This document shows positions 1 to 7,368 of a DNA stretch of 64,000 nt, piece by piece. Both the position numbers and the translations under genes were made by a program. Source of the DNA: Planotetraspora thailandica. Its GTDB lineage: Bacteria; Actinomycetota; Actinomycetes; Streptosporangiales; Streptosporangiaceae. The DNA lies in contig NZ_BOOR01000054.1 in NCBI RefSeq assembly GCF_016863335.1, positions 1 through 64,000 on the forward strand. The letters are read 5' to 3'. Numbering within the stretch: position 1 is the stretch's first letter; every line of letters starts with the position of its first letter. The notes below the pieces were generated by a model. That model searched no databases. It saw only the letters and a list, made by a program, of their open reading frames with translations, and was not told the origin of the DNA.

Positions 1-1
1 G

Positions 2-88
2 ACCCCGCCGAACAACACCGACGGCGCCACCCCGGACCACGGCCCCAGCAGCGAGCGGAGACCCGCCCTGATGGCAGTCGCACCCTGA
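2..88 (+). CDS. C-terminal tail of a protein cut by the left edge
   Basis: A forward frame open from base 2 runs to a TGA at 86-88 with no start inside the window. Twenty-five of its 28 codons end in G or C, the coding signature of this genome, so this is probably the last 28 residues of a protein whose body lies to the left. The tail is rich in Pro, Asp, Ser and Arg and looks disordered. No family can be named from it, and the call rests only on codon bias. Confidence 0.4.
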   Translation, partial: TPPNNTDGATPDHGPSSERRPALMAVAP

Positions 89-393
89 GAATCCGGCGTT
101 CCAGTAAGGAAGGCAGCGCCGGAAATCCGCCCAGTTCGAGAACCGGCCGGTGACGTGCCTCGACCACGGACGGACGGCGGACCATGCCCGTATGCAGAGG
201 CTCTGGCGTGCCTCTGTCCAGTGCCGCGCGGCAAGATAAGGGCCGGCCGCGTGAGAGCAGCCCGTGAGGTCGCTCGCGACAGGGCCTCCACGCGAACATT
301 GGTCAGCGAAATGCCTGATCAGCGCCGATGGTGATTGTCCTGGCTTCCGTTCACAATTGGGTGGGTTTTCGCCGACGGAAAGGCAGCCCTGTC
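89..393. other. Noncoding stretch upstream of the secreted protein
   Basis: No convincing gene is seen in these 305 bases. A small hairpin with 7-bp arms (CAGAGGC at 195-201, GCCTCTG at 210-216) could end transcription of the gene on the left. The ribosome-binding sequence of the next gene lies at its right end. Longer frames crossing this region on either strand lack third-position GC bias. Confidence 0.4.
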
Positions 394-978
394 ATGAAGC
401 GATTCCTGCGCTGTGCACTGATGGCGGCGGCAAGCATTCTGCTGACGGCGGCGCTGGCTTGGGTGCCCGTAACACCGGCGGCGGCAGCCGTCCCTTCCGT
501 CGTCTACATCAGGCCGCTGACGGTCGCGCGTCACCACGCCGACCGCGCGCCCGTCGCCGTCGGCCGCGATCGCCGCGCGGCGGCCATGGACAGACACGTC
601 GGTGTGCAAGGGGCGCTCGGTTACGGCGCCCCGGTGAACACGCTCACCGGCAACCCGTTGGTGTGGGACATGACCGTTGTCTCCACCTATCAGGGATTCC
701 AGGTGGTCACCTTGGCCGTCATCGGCACGCCGTTGTGCCTGGGCAAGGTGCCCAGCCCGGCGACGAGCACGGCGGTGGTCCTGTACGGCTGTGACAACGG
801 GCCGTACCAGCGGTGGTTGCTCCAGCGCACGTCGACCTACGGCGAGGCGAAGGTGTATTACTTCCGGAATTTCGTGCAGGGCGTTCCGGGAGACTGCCTC
901 AAAGTCAATCCCACCGGTCCCTCCTCGGTCGGGGCCTGCGTCCCGCATTTCGACGAATACGCCGTCTTCGTCATCTGA
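394..978 (+). CDS. Secreted protein with a ricin-B-lectin-like segment
   Basis: This predicted exported protein has 194 residues. It begins with a basic MKRF stretch, then a long hydrophobic segment ending in an Ala-rich cleavage region near residue 32, a typical Sec signal peptide. Residues of about 115-145 carry the pattern C-x(n)-GC-x5-Q-x-W, which resembles the QxW unit of ricin-type beta-trefoil lectins, and a second Cys-containing unit follows. Only one or two such units are visible, so a full trefoil is not certain. I chose the ATG at 394 over one at 328 because a GGAAAGG ribosome site precedes it and the signal peptide begins there. The gene stands 18 bp before the next gene and may be co-transcribed with it. 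Sugar binding is an inference. Confidence 0.75.
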   Translation: MKRFLRCALMAAASILLTAALAWVPVTPAAAAVPSVVYIRPLTVARHHADRAPVAVGRDRRAAAMDRHVGVQGALGYGAPVNTLTGNPLVWDMTVVSTYQGFQVVTLAVIGTPLCLGKVPSPATSTAVVLYGCDNGPYQRWLLQRTSTYGEAKVYYFRNFVQGVPGDCLKVNPTGPSSVGACVPHFDEYAVFVI

Positions 979-996
979 CGAATAGTCTCGGCTTTC

Positions 997-3315
997 ATGC
1001 GCTTGACGGATCGGCTGGCGGACACGTTCAAGCTCTTCGGGCCGGCACAGGACCGGCCACGAAGGGTGCGAATTCTCAGCGCGGCGGCTCTCGCCCAGGC
1101 CTGTACGGCCGGCCGAGCCGTACGCGCCCGGGAGGGTGAGGGCCTCGTCGTGCCCGCCCGGCTGGTGCGTGAGCTGTGCCGCGGCGGGCGTGAGGAGGTC
1201 GACCCGCGTGGACTGACGATCGAGGGCGCCAGGATCGACGGCGACCTCGACCTGAGCGGGATGCAGGTTCCCTTTCCTCTGCGTTTCATCCGCTGCTCCT
1301 TCGACCGGCCGGTCAATCTGGACGGCGCCGACCTGCACGTGCTGACTCTGGACGCCTGCACGGTGCCGGGACTTCTGGGCAACGGCATGCGCGTGCGCCG
1401 CGACCTGGATCTGTCGCGATCGCGCATCACAGGTGACCTGTGGACGTCCGCGAGCACCTCGTGTACGGCGGCGGTCTGGCTCTGCGAGTCGGAGATCGGC
1501 GGCCGCATCCTCTGCCTGGACACGGTCATCGACTCGCGCATGCGGGCCGTACAGGCCGACCGGATGCGGGTCGGCGGAACGATCCGATTGCTCCACGGAT
1601 TCGAGGCGCGTGGAGGGATCCGGCTGCTCGGGGCTCAGGTGGAAGGCTCGCTGGACTTGGCCGGAGCCAGGCTGACCCGGCCGGACCGGGGGCTGGCCCT
1701 CGACCTGGGCGATGCGCACATCGGCGGAAGCGTCTTCCTCATCGACGACCGGACGGGCCGCCGTCCACTGATCCGAGGCAGCCTCGATCTCGGCAACGCC
1801 CGGATCTCCGGGGAGTTGCTGGTGCGCAACGTGACCATTGAACCCACGGAAGAGGTCAGAGGAGCGGGCTATTCGAGCAGCCGCGGCGGGGGCACCGCGG
1901 TGAGCGCGCCCGGCCTGTACGTCGGCGGAGACCTCAGCGTCGAAGGCGCATGCCGCATCGGCGGCGGCGTCGACCTCGCGATGGGTTCGTTCAGCACCAT
2001 CCGCATCCGCAGAGGATGCGAGCTGGCCGCGGGCGGCGGGCGCGCGCTCGACCTGACCAACGCCGAGCTGCGCTCCAGCCTTCTCATCGAGGACGGCGTG
2101 GCGGTCCGGGGCACGCTACGGCTGGCCGGGACCCACATCAGGGGCGACCTCACCCTCGAGGGGACGACGTGGAGCGACCCGGAGGGCGGCTCGCTCATCG
2201 CCGCGGAAGGGGTCGTCGTCGACAACGTGGTGAACCTGAGGAGGCTGGAGGCGAACGGCGGCAGGCTGAGGTTCCGCTCCGCGACCGTCGGCGGCATCGT
2301 GGACGCCCATGGCGCCCGGCTGCACAATCCGGGCGGTGAGGCGTTGTCGCTCCAACGGGCGGTGGTGCGCGGTTCGGTGTCGCTGTCGGGAGGCTTCGCC
2401 GCCGAAGGCCGGGTGCTGCTGAGCAGGTGCACGGTAGAGGGGAGCCTCGACTGCGAAGGCGGCACGTTCGCCGAAGGGCTCTGGGCGGTGGCGGCCATCG
2501 CGCGCGGAGGCATGCGCCTGCGATGGGCGCAGGTGCCGCCCGTGGTCGACCTGACGGGCGCATCCACCACCGTGCTCACCGACGACCCTGACCGGTGGCC
2601 GCGCGCGACGGTGATCGCCGGATTCGCCTACGACCGTTTCGACGGCTCATGGGACTGGCGGGCTCGCAGGGACTGGCTGCGCGGGATGAGCTCGTTCGAC
2701 GCCGGGCCGTACGAGCAGGCGGCCAGGGTGTTGCGCCAGCACGGCCGCGCGACGGAGGCCGAACGGCTGCTCATCGAGCAGCGCCGGCAGGCGCGCAAGG
2801 CGGCGGCCTCCCGCGGCCGCTCGCCCCGCCAGTGGATCCGAGGCGCGCTCGACCTGCTGTACGGCCTGAGCGTCGGCTACGGCTATCGGCCGGGACGCAC
2901 GTTGTGGCTGCTCGGCGCGTTACTCGTCGTGGTGGGGGTCATGATGGCGACTCCCGCGGTCCAGCAGACGATGCGGGCCACCGACCCGCGGGGCAACGTG
3001 TACGCGGTGGACGGGCGGCTCGTCACGGTCGACGGCGCCGTTGCGGGGGAAGACGCCACCGCGGCGGCGGCGCCGCGCGCCGCCCGCCCGGGGCCGTGCG
3101 GGGACGGGCAGGTGCGCTGCTTCGACCCGCTGTTCTACAGCGTGGACACCGTCGTCCCGCTCATCTCACTGGGCCAGCGGGCGACGTGGTATCCCGAGAC
3201 ACGCAGCGCTCACGGCTCGCTGGTCTCGACGCTGCTGAACGTGGCCGGCCTGCTGGGCTGGTTGTTGTCGACGGTGGTCGTGCTCTCGTTCGCCAGGCTC
3301 GCCCGACCGGCGTGA
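997..3315 (+). CDS. Beta-solenoid membrane protein with channel-like C-terminus
   Basis: The protein has 772 residues. Roughly residues 60-520 consist of short repeats of the kind GDLDLSG, VNLDGADL and GDLTLEG, which suggests a pentapeptide-like or bactofilin-like beta-solenoid. There is no signal peptide, so this part is probably cytoplasmic. The last 170 residues form a membrane module: a helix at about 635-656, an external loop with two cysteines, a segment at about 708-727 reading FDPLFYSVDTVVPLISLGQ, and a second helix at about 743-764. The helix - short hydrophobic loop - helix order recalls two-helix ion-channel pore domains, but no TxGYGD-type selectivity filter is present. Relatives in actinomycetes are sometimes labelled membrane-associated oxidoreductase, and nothing here supports that. 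The function is unknown; a solenoid-gated channel is speculation. Confidence 0.8.
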   Translation: MRLTDRLADTFKLFGPAQDRPRRVRILSAAALAQACTAGRAVRAREGEGLVVPARLVRELCRGGREEVDPRGLTIEGARIDGDLDLSGMQVPFPLRFIRCSFDRPVNLDGADLHVLTLDACTVPGLLGNGMRVRRDLDLSRSRITGDLWTSASTSCTAAVWLCESEIGGRILCLDTVIDSRMRAVQADRMRVGGTIRLLHGFEARGGIRLLGAQVEGSLDLAGARLTRPDRGLALDLGDAHIGGSVFLIDDRTGRRPLIRGSLDLGNARISGELLVRNVTIEPTEEVRGAGYSSSRGGGTAVSAPGLYVGGDLSVEGACRIGGGVDLAMGSFSTIRIRRGCELAAGGGRALDLTNAELRSSLLIEDGVAVRGTLRLAGTHIRGDLTLEGTTWSDPEGGSLIAAEGVVVDNVVNLRRLEANGGRLRFRSATVGGIVDAHGARLHNPGGEALSLQRAVVRGSVSLSGGFAAEGRVLLSRCTVEGSLDCEGGTFAEGLWAVAAIARGGMRLRWAQVPPVVDLTGASTTVLTDDPDRWPRATVIAGFAYDRFDGSWDWRARRDWLRGMSSFDAGPYEQAARVLRQHGRATEAERLLIEQRRQARKAAASRGRSPRQWIRGALDLLYGLSVGYGYRPGRTLWLLGALLVVVGVMMATPAVQQTMRATDPRGNVYAVDGRLVTVDGAVAGEDATAAAAPRAARPGPCGDGQVRCFDPLFYSVDTVVPLISLGQRATWYPETRSAHGSLVSTLLNVAGLLGWLLSTVVVLSFARLARPA

Positions 3316-3393
3316 TCTGAAATCTTGGCTTGTTGACGGTGCAGGGGGAGAGACGACCGTGCGGCGCGAGATTCGAGGCGGTAGTTCCTCGGT

Positions 3394-3423
3394 GAGAGGG
3401 CACCCCCTTCGGAGTGCCCTCTC
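3394..3423. terminator. Bidirectional hairpin terminator
   Basis: Perfect 10-bp arms GAGAGGGCAC (3394-3403) and GTGCCCTCTC (3414-3423) enclose a 10-base loop. The hairpin sits between the forward gene ending at 3315 and the reverse gene ending at 3433, where it can serve both strands. Confidence 0.7.
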
Positions 3424-3432
3424 AATGTGCCG

Positions 3433-3555
3433 TCAGCCCTGACGGCCCTTGAAGCGCGGATCCTTCTTGTTGATGACGAAGACCCTGCCCCTGCGGCGCA
3501 CGACCTGCGCGCCAGGCTTGGCCGTCAACGAGCTCAAAGAGTTGCGGACCTTCAT
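3433..3555 (-). CDS. rpmJ: 50S ribosomal protein L36, zinc-free type
   Basis: This gene encodes a 40-residue basic protein beginning [10 protein letters not shown] and ending DPRFKGRQG, with the central [14 protein letters not shown] stretch typical of L36. It lacks the Cys-Cys-Cys-His zinc ligands of the C+ form and is therefore the zinc-independent (C-) paralogue. In other actinomycetes this form is a backup ribosomal protein made under zinc limitation, often under Zur control. I do not see an obvious Zur palindrome in the short upstream region. A GAAGGAAGG ribosome site lies just before the ATG at 3555. The gene stands alone, away from the main ribosomal operon, with a bidirectional hairpin behind it. 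Confidence 0.93.
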   Translation of the reverse strand: MKVRNSLSSLTAKPGAQVVRRRGRVFVINKKDPRFKGRQG

Positions 3556-3642
3556 CGCTCACACCTTCCTTCGAGCACATCCCCGAGGCGGGGACGGTGT
3601 GCGGTGGAGGCAAACCACGACACCGCCCCGTGCATTCCCGGG

Positions 3643-4281
3643 TTACTCCGTCATCGCCTGTGACCCGTCGCGCGTGTGTTGCCGGGCCCGGTAGGCGGTC
3701 GCCTTGGCGCGGTTCTGGCACGACAGGTCGCAGAACCGGCGGGACGCGTTGCGGCTGGCGTCGTAGAACACCCGGTCACACGCCGCGGCGGAGCATCGGC
3801 CGAGCCGCGCGGCCCGCCCCGCACCGATGATCATGGCGATGCTCGTGGCCATGTCGGCGACGTAGGAGTCGACCGGTTTCTGGCCCACCGCGTGGAACGC
3901 CAGCACCAGGGGCCGGCCTGGCCGTCCGTGCAGGTTGGGCATGGCCTGATGGGCGGCCAGCAGGTCGTTCAGCACGTCGGCCGCGGTCTGCACGTCGCCG
4001 CCCACGCACGCGTCGAGCGCGACCCGGAGACGCCGGACCGCCGCCGTCAGCCTGGTGGCTTCGTCGGGGCCGAAGGGCGCGGTGTGGATGCCGTCGAACG
4101 CGGAGAGGGCGTGTTGGATCACCGCCAGCTGATCGCCTCCCGAGCGTGCCGGCTCGACGGGTTGGCCGTGGGCGTGCTCGGTTACGAGGTCGTTGACCAG
4201 GCGCAGAGCGAGGCCGGCGAACTCGGCGACGTAACTATCAAAAGTCTGTTGACTAGTGATGGAGGCCGGATCTATCGTCAC
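3643..4281 (-). CDS. CGNR zinc-finger / ABATE-domain regulator
   Basis: This 212-residue protein has an N-terminal ABATE-like region (about residues 25-150) and a C-terminal CGNR-type zinc finger (about 165-205). The finger is visible as C-x4-C, then SRN-x-SRRFCD-x2-CQNRAK. Proteins of this family are presumed stress-responsive transcription regulators, with the ABATE part as a sensor. The GTG start at 4281 is preceded after 6 bp by TAAGAT on the reverse strand (4293-4288), which fits a -10 box of a leaderless transcript. The gene is divergent from the small membrane protein at 4323, and the two share about 40 bp of control DNA. It probably regulates itself and that neighbour. Confidence 0.85.
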   Translation of the reverse strand: MTIDPASITSQQTFDSYVAEFAGLALRLVNDLVTEHAHGQPVEPARSGGDQLAVIQHALSAFDGIHTAPFGPDEATRLTAAVRRLRVALDACVGGDVQTAADVLNDLLAAHQAMPNLHGRPGRPLVLAFHAVGQKPVDSYVADMATSIAMIIGAGRAARLGRCSAAACDRVFYDASRNASRRFCDLSCQNRAKATAYRARQHTRDGSQAMTE

Positions 4282-4305
4282 TGCCGTATCTTATCTAGCC
4301 AGTGA
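4249..4305. promoter_or_regulatory. Shared divergent promoter with TAGTGA/CAGTGA half-sites
   Basis: Between the divergent genes lie TTGACT (4249-4254) and TATCGT (4273-4278) 18 bp apart, a possible forward promoter. TATCTA (4292-4297) lies 7 bp before ATG 4305, and reverse-strand TAAGAT lies 6 bp before the regulator's GTG. Three related half-sites are present: TAGTGA (4254-4259), TCACTG inverted (4278-4283) and CAGTGA (4300-4305). The 9-bp word AGTGATGGA occurs at 4255 and again at 4301. The half-sites may be the operator of the CGNR protein (inference). Confidence 0.4.
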
Positions 4306-4322
4306 TGGATGGAGCCCCCCAA

Positions 4323-4739
4323 ATGCTCGCGATTCCGTTGAGTGACGCCAGCCGTATCGTCGCCGGCCTCCTGCTGCTGACCATCGTGACCATCGAGTTC
4401 GGCGGCTGGTTCATGACGAAGATCGTCCGCGGTGATGTGCCGATGACCGACTTCCAGAAGGCGTTCGCCCGGGCCGGGCACGCGCACGCGGGTGTCCTGG
4501 TGACGCTCGGTCTGGTCTGCCAGATCCTGGCCGACGCGACCACGCTCACGGGCGCGGCGGGATGGGTCGCGAGGCTCGGCGTCCCCGCGGCGGCCGCCCT
4601 GATGTCCGGCGGGTTCTTCGCCGCCTCGGCCGGTCGCGGGCTCACCGGCCCCAATCGGTTCATCGCGATCCTCTGGCTCGGCGCCGCCGCCCTGGCGATC
4701 GGCGTCGTCACCCTCGGCATCGGCCTCCTCACCGCCTGA
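4323..4739 (+). CDS. Small four-helix membrane protein
   Basis: This protein of 138 residues has about four hydrophobic helices (near residues 8-28, 52-72, 80-100 and 115-137) and no recognisable catalytic motif. The loop between helices 1 and 2 carries conserved-looking FGGWFMTKIV and FQKAFARAGHAHAG stretches. Histidines in membrane proteins can bind metal or haem, but nothing decides this here. I chose ATG 4323 because GGATGGAG stands 8 bp before it. ATG 4305 is an alternative leaderless start that adds six residues. The gene is divergent from the CGNR regulator and is probably its target. A hairpin and then the first repeat array follow it. The family is not recognised. Confidence 0.7.
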   Translation: MLAIPLSDASRIVAGLLLLTIVTIEFGGWFMTKIVRGDVPMTDFQKAFARAGHAHAGVLVTLGLVCQILADATTLTGAAGWVARLGVPAAAALMSGGFFAASAGRGLTGPNRFIAILWLGAAALAIGVVTLGIGLLTA

Positions 4740-4754
4740 CGGCCGCCGCCTTGG

Positions 4755-4774
4755 GTGTGGCCATCAGGCCACAC
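4755..4774 (+). terminator. Hairpin after the membrane protein gene
   Basis: Arms GTGTGGCC (4755-4762) and GGCCACAC (4767-4774) enclose a 4-base loop, starting 16 bp after the stop at 4739. There is no T-run. It fits an actinomycete-style terminator and lies just before the repeat array. Confidence 0.5.
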
Positions 4775-4783
4775 ACCTTGGGG

Positions 4784-5030
4784 GTGATCATGCAGAAGCT
4801 CGGTGATCACGGCTCCTACCTGCGCCGACTCGATCCGTGATCATGCAGAAGTTCGACTACTGAAGGCCTGGCCTGCGCGTTCTCGCTCCGTGATCATGCA
4901 CTCGGCGCGGCAGTGCATGATCACGATCGGGGTTTTCGCAGGTCGTACGGCATGCGGCCGAACTTCTGCATGATCACGATGTGGGTTTGCCCAGGTCGTA
5001 CGGCACGCCGTCGAACTTCTGCATGATCAC
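4784..5030. repeat. Inverted array A of 53-bp repeat units
   Basis: Two forward units start with GTGATCATGCAGAAG(C/T)TC at 4784 and 4837. A central palindrome follows at 4890-4924. Two inverted copies, GAACTTCTGCATGATCAC, lie at 4960-4977 and 5013-5030. All four gaps between conserved blocks are exactly 35 bp, so the period is 53 bp and the whole element is symmetric about base 4907. Each gap carries a second conserved core, ACCTGCG or a close variant, at gap positions 17-23 (mirrored in the right arm). The element lies between the 3' ends of two convergent genes. A second copy with three units per side is at 53453-53825. The function is unknown. Confidence 0.9.
4890..4924. repeat. Central palindrome of array A
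   Basis: Thirteen-base perfect arms GTGATCATGCACT (4890-4902) and AGTGCATGATCAC (4912-4924) enclose a 9-base loop. The arms keep the first 11 bases of the array repeat and lose its GAAGTTC end. The palindrome can form a stable hairpin in RNA from either strand. Confidence 0.85.
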
Positions 5031-5066
5031 GGGGAAATGGTGGGTCACGGGGAAGGGGGGCGGGGG

Positions 5067-6506
5067 TCAGGGCTGGTATTCGGCTCGGTATTCCTTGACG
5101 CGATCGATGTGGGCTTGCAGGCGGGCGGGGATGCCGTTCTCCCGCCGGATCACGTCGTCCGACGTGCGGTAGGCCGCGGCCCCGAGCAGCCCCCGGTCTC
5201 CCCGCACCCCGGCGAGCAGCGGCAGGCGCATGCACAGGTAACGCCCGACCGCGGGAATGGAGTCCTCGGGCGGCAACGGCGGCACCGGGATCGTGCCTCT
5301 CCGGTCCGGCGGAAGGTAGTAGCGCAACACGGAAGGCGTCCATCGGGCGATGCCGTACTCATCCTTCGCCGGGTCGGACAGATCAGGATCGAAGCCGCTT
5401 TCCGCCTTGAGCATCGCCGCCACCAGAGCTGGGCTGAGGCCGGGCTCGTCGCACATGGTGCCCGCCTCGACGATCAGCGCCCGATACCGCTCCGGGACGT
5501 CGGCGTCGGCGCGCAGCCACCGCTCGTGCGAATGACCGGCGAGCGGGACCGCGCCCACCGTGCCTGCCAGGAGCATGGCGGCGGACGCCGCGGCGAGGAG
5601 CCTGTCCCGCCCCCGGCGGGCCGCCGGGACCGAGCCCGTCAGCACGCGGGCCTGGCGAAGCTGCCGGGCGGCGGTGGGGCGGGACTTCGGGCTCGGCGCG
5701 AGGCAGCCGGCGATCCAGGAACGCCAGCCCGGCGGCAGCGACGCCGGCAGCGTGAGAGGTCGCTCACCGATCGCGTACTCGGCGGCGGCGACATGACGGG
5801 CGCGCGCGGTCGGCGCGGTGAAGGGAAGCCGCCCGGTGAGCAGCTGGCAGGCGGTCGTTCCCAGCGCCCACACGTCGGCGGACACCCGTACGGCATGGCC
5901 CCTGTCGGTGAGCGACTCGCCCCAGCGCTCGGGGGGCACGTAGTCGAGCGAACCCATCGGGGGGAGGTACCCGTGGGTGCCGTCGATCTCGGTGGCGAGG
6001 CCGAAGTCGGCGAGCTTGACCGAGCCGTCCGCCATCAGCAGCACGTTGCTCGGTTTGAGGTCGCCGTGCATCCACCCTTCGGCGTGCAGGTGGGCCAGGC
6101 CCTCGCAGATCTCGATGATGAGGCGTGCGGCGCCGGGCACGGGGACGCCGTCGCGGACCAGGTCGGCGAGTGATCGCTCCGCGAGATCCATCACCAGGAC
6201 GCAGGCGCCGTCGAGATCGGGACAGCCGGGGTCGTCGACGACGAGCGTCTCCCTCAGCCCGATCAGGCGGGCATGCCTGACCTGGCGGTGCAGGCGTATC
6301 TCCCGCTGGGTCATCTCCTGGAGATGACGCAGCTGCCGCCGGGTCACCGTGCCCGTCGGCATGATCTTCAGCGCGGCGGCCGTCCCGTCGCAGTCCCGGC
6401 CCTCGTAGACGCTCGCCCAGCTGCCTGAGGCGATCGGCCGGCTGACGCGCCAGCCGCCGATGCGGTATCCCACCGGAAGACTGACCGCCCACCCGTCGGT
6501 ACGCAT
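5067..6506 (-). CDS. Membrane Ser/Thr kinase with external lysozyme-like domain
   Basis: This 479-residue protein has an N-terminal protein kinase domain (about 18-280) with a Gly-rich loop at 25-33, the ATP-binding Lys47, HGDLKPSN at 147-154 (catalytic Asp149), DFG at 167-169 and a PPERW activation-segment end near 191. A single hydrophobic helix follows at about 302-323. The outside part (about 340-470) resembles lytic transglycosylase or goose-type lysozyme domains, with a candidate catalytic Glu369 in KAESGF and a YGIARWTP stretch. Most actinobacterial membrane kinases carry PASTA or beta-propeller sensors here, so a lysozyme-like ectodomain is unusual. I chose ATG 6506, which has AGGAG upstream; an ATG at 6554 would add 16 residues without a ribosome site. 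The FHA gene lies immediately upstream and probably encodes its partner. Confidence 0.88.
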   Translation of the reverse strand: MRTDGWAVSLPVGYRIGGWRVSRPIASGSWASVYEGRDCDGTAAALKIMPTGTVTRRQLRHLQEMTQREIRLHRQVRHARLIGLRETLVVDDPGCPDLDGACVLVMDLAERSLADLVRDGVPVPGAARLIIEICEGLAHLHAEGWMHGDLKPSNVLLMADGSVKLADFGLATEIDGTHGYLPPMGSLDYVPPERWGESLTDRGHAVRVSADVWALGTTACQLLTGRLPFTAPTARARHVAAAEYAIGERPLTLPASLPPGWRSWIAGCLAPSPKSRPTAARQLRQARVLTGSVPAARRGRDRLLAAASAAMLLAGTVGAVPLAGHSHERWLRADADVPERYRALIVEAGTMCDEPGLSPALVAAMLKAESGFDPDLSDPAKDEYGIARWTPSVLRYYLPPDRRGTIPVPPLPPEDSIPAVGRYLCMRLPLLAGVRGDRGLLGAAAYRTSDDVIRRENGIPARLQAHIDRVKEYRAEYQP

Positions 6507-6567
6507 CGTCGTTCGCCACTCCTGCAATCCCGCTATATCTGGAGAGGTGAGCATATTGGGGTGGTCG

Positions 6568-7302
6568 TTACGGATCGAGTAATTTCAGGTGCTCGTCGGT
6601 CACCAGATCGAATCGCAGGGCGATGGAGATGAGCGCTCCCCGCTGCCAGTCGGCCTTGCGCGTGCTCGGCATCGGCTTGACGCGCAACTTCGTCCGCGCC
6701 AGATAGTCGATGTGGAAGTTGACCGCGGCCCGGGACAGATCGGCGTAACCCGGAACGCCGCTGAGCCGCTCGATGACCTCGGGCACCGTCGGGATGACCG
6801 CGGACGAGCCGTCGCGCAGGCGCGGCTCGCACAACGCGACCAGCACGAGGAAGTATTTGGCCGACTGGTCCAGGGAGAACGCCGAAACGGTGGGCTCGCC
6901 CGCCAACGCCGTGTCGGGCAGGTCGAGGTCGAGGAAGCTGTGTTGCGGGGCGAAGACCAGGAAGGAGCACGAGCCGCCCGCCACCGGAATCACCACCCGG
7001 GCGAACTCGAACGGCACGGGCGCCTCCGCCCGCAGAGGAGTCACCTTGAGGAACTCGCCGCCGCCTTCGGGGTTCTCGACGACCAGGGTCGACGTGCGGC
7101 TGAGATTGGTGAGCAGCCAGTAGTCCTCGACGGCTCTGATGACACCGGCCCTCCGCGAAACCCCCGGGTGGTCGAGCACCAGGTCGACCGGCGCCGATGC
7201 GGAGCTTCGCCCGAAGGTGGCCTCCTGGCCGGGGGAAAGCTCGAGGACGGCGGGTTCGGGACCGACGCCTTCGGCCTGAAGAAGGATCGTCCGCACGCCC
7301 AT
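6568..7302 (-). CDS. FHA-domain protein, partner of the kinase
   Basis: This 244-residue protein has an N-terminal FHA fold (about 20-115). It shows FGRS at 30-33, SR at 49-50 and LTNLSRT near 64-70, which are the positions FHA domains use to hold phosphothreonine. The C-terminal half (about 150-240) is helical and ends in a segment resembling a winged helix. The ATG at 7302 has a strong GGAGG site. The gene is followed after about 60 bp by the membrane kinase on the same strand, so the two likely form an operon in which phosphorylated kinase or a substrate is read by the FHA domain. The C-terminal part could bind DNA, but that is not shown. Confidence 0.85.
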   Translation of the reverse strand: MGVRTILLQAEGVGPEPAVLELSPGQEATFGRSSASAPVDLVLDHPGVSRRAGVIRAVEDYWLLTNLSRTSTLVVENPEGGGEFLKVTPLRAEAPVPFEFARVVIPVAGGSCSFLVFAPQHSFLDLDLPDTALAGEPTVSAFSLDQSAKYFLVLVALCEPRLRDGSSAVIPTVPEVIERLSGVPGYADLSRAAVNFHIDYLARTKLRVKPMPSTRKADWQRGALISIALRFDLVTDEHLKLLDP

Positions 7303-7368
7303 TGCCTCCTCTAACCTTCCAGGTTCACAGAACATCCTTTCACTCGCCAGGATTGTCCCCGTTCGCGT

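Noticed and set aside
319-1719. 466-codon reverse frame across the first two genes
   Set aside because: It lacks a sensible start, family features and third-position bias, and lies under two better genes.
4784-5030. CRISPR array (18-20 bp repeats with 33-35 bp spacers)
   Set aside because: Repeats switch orientation around a central palindrome, the gaps share a conserved core, there are only five copies, and no cas gene lies in the window.
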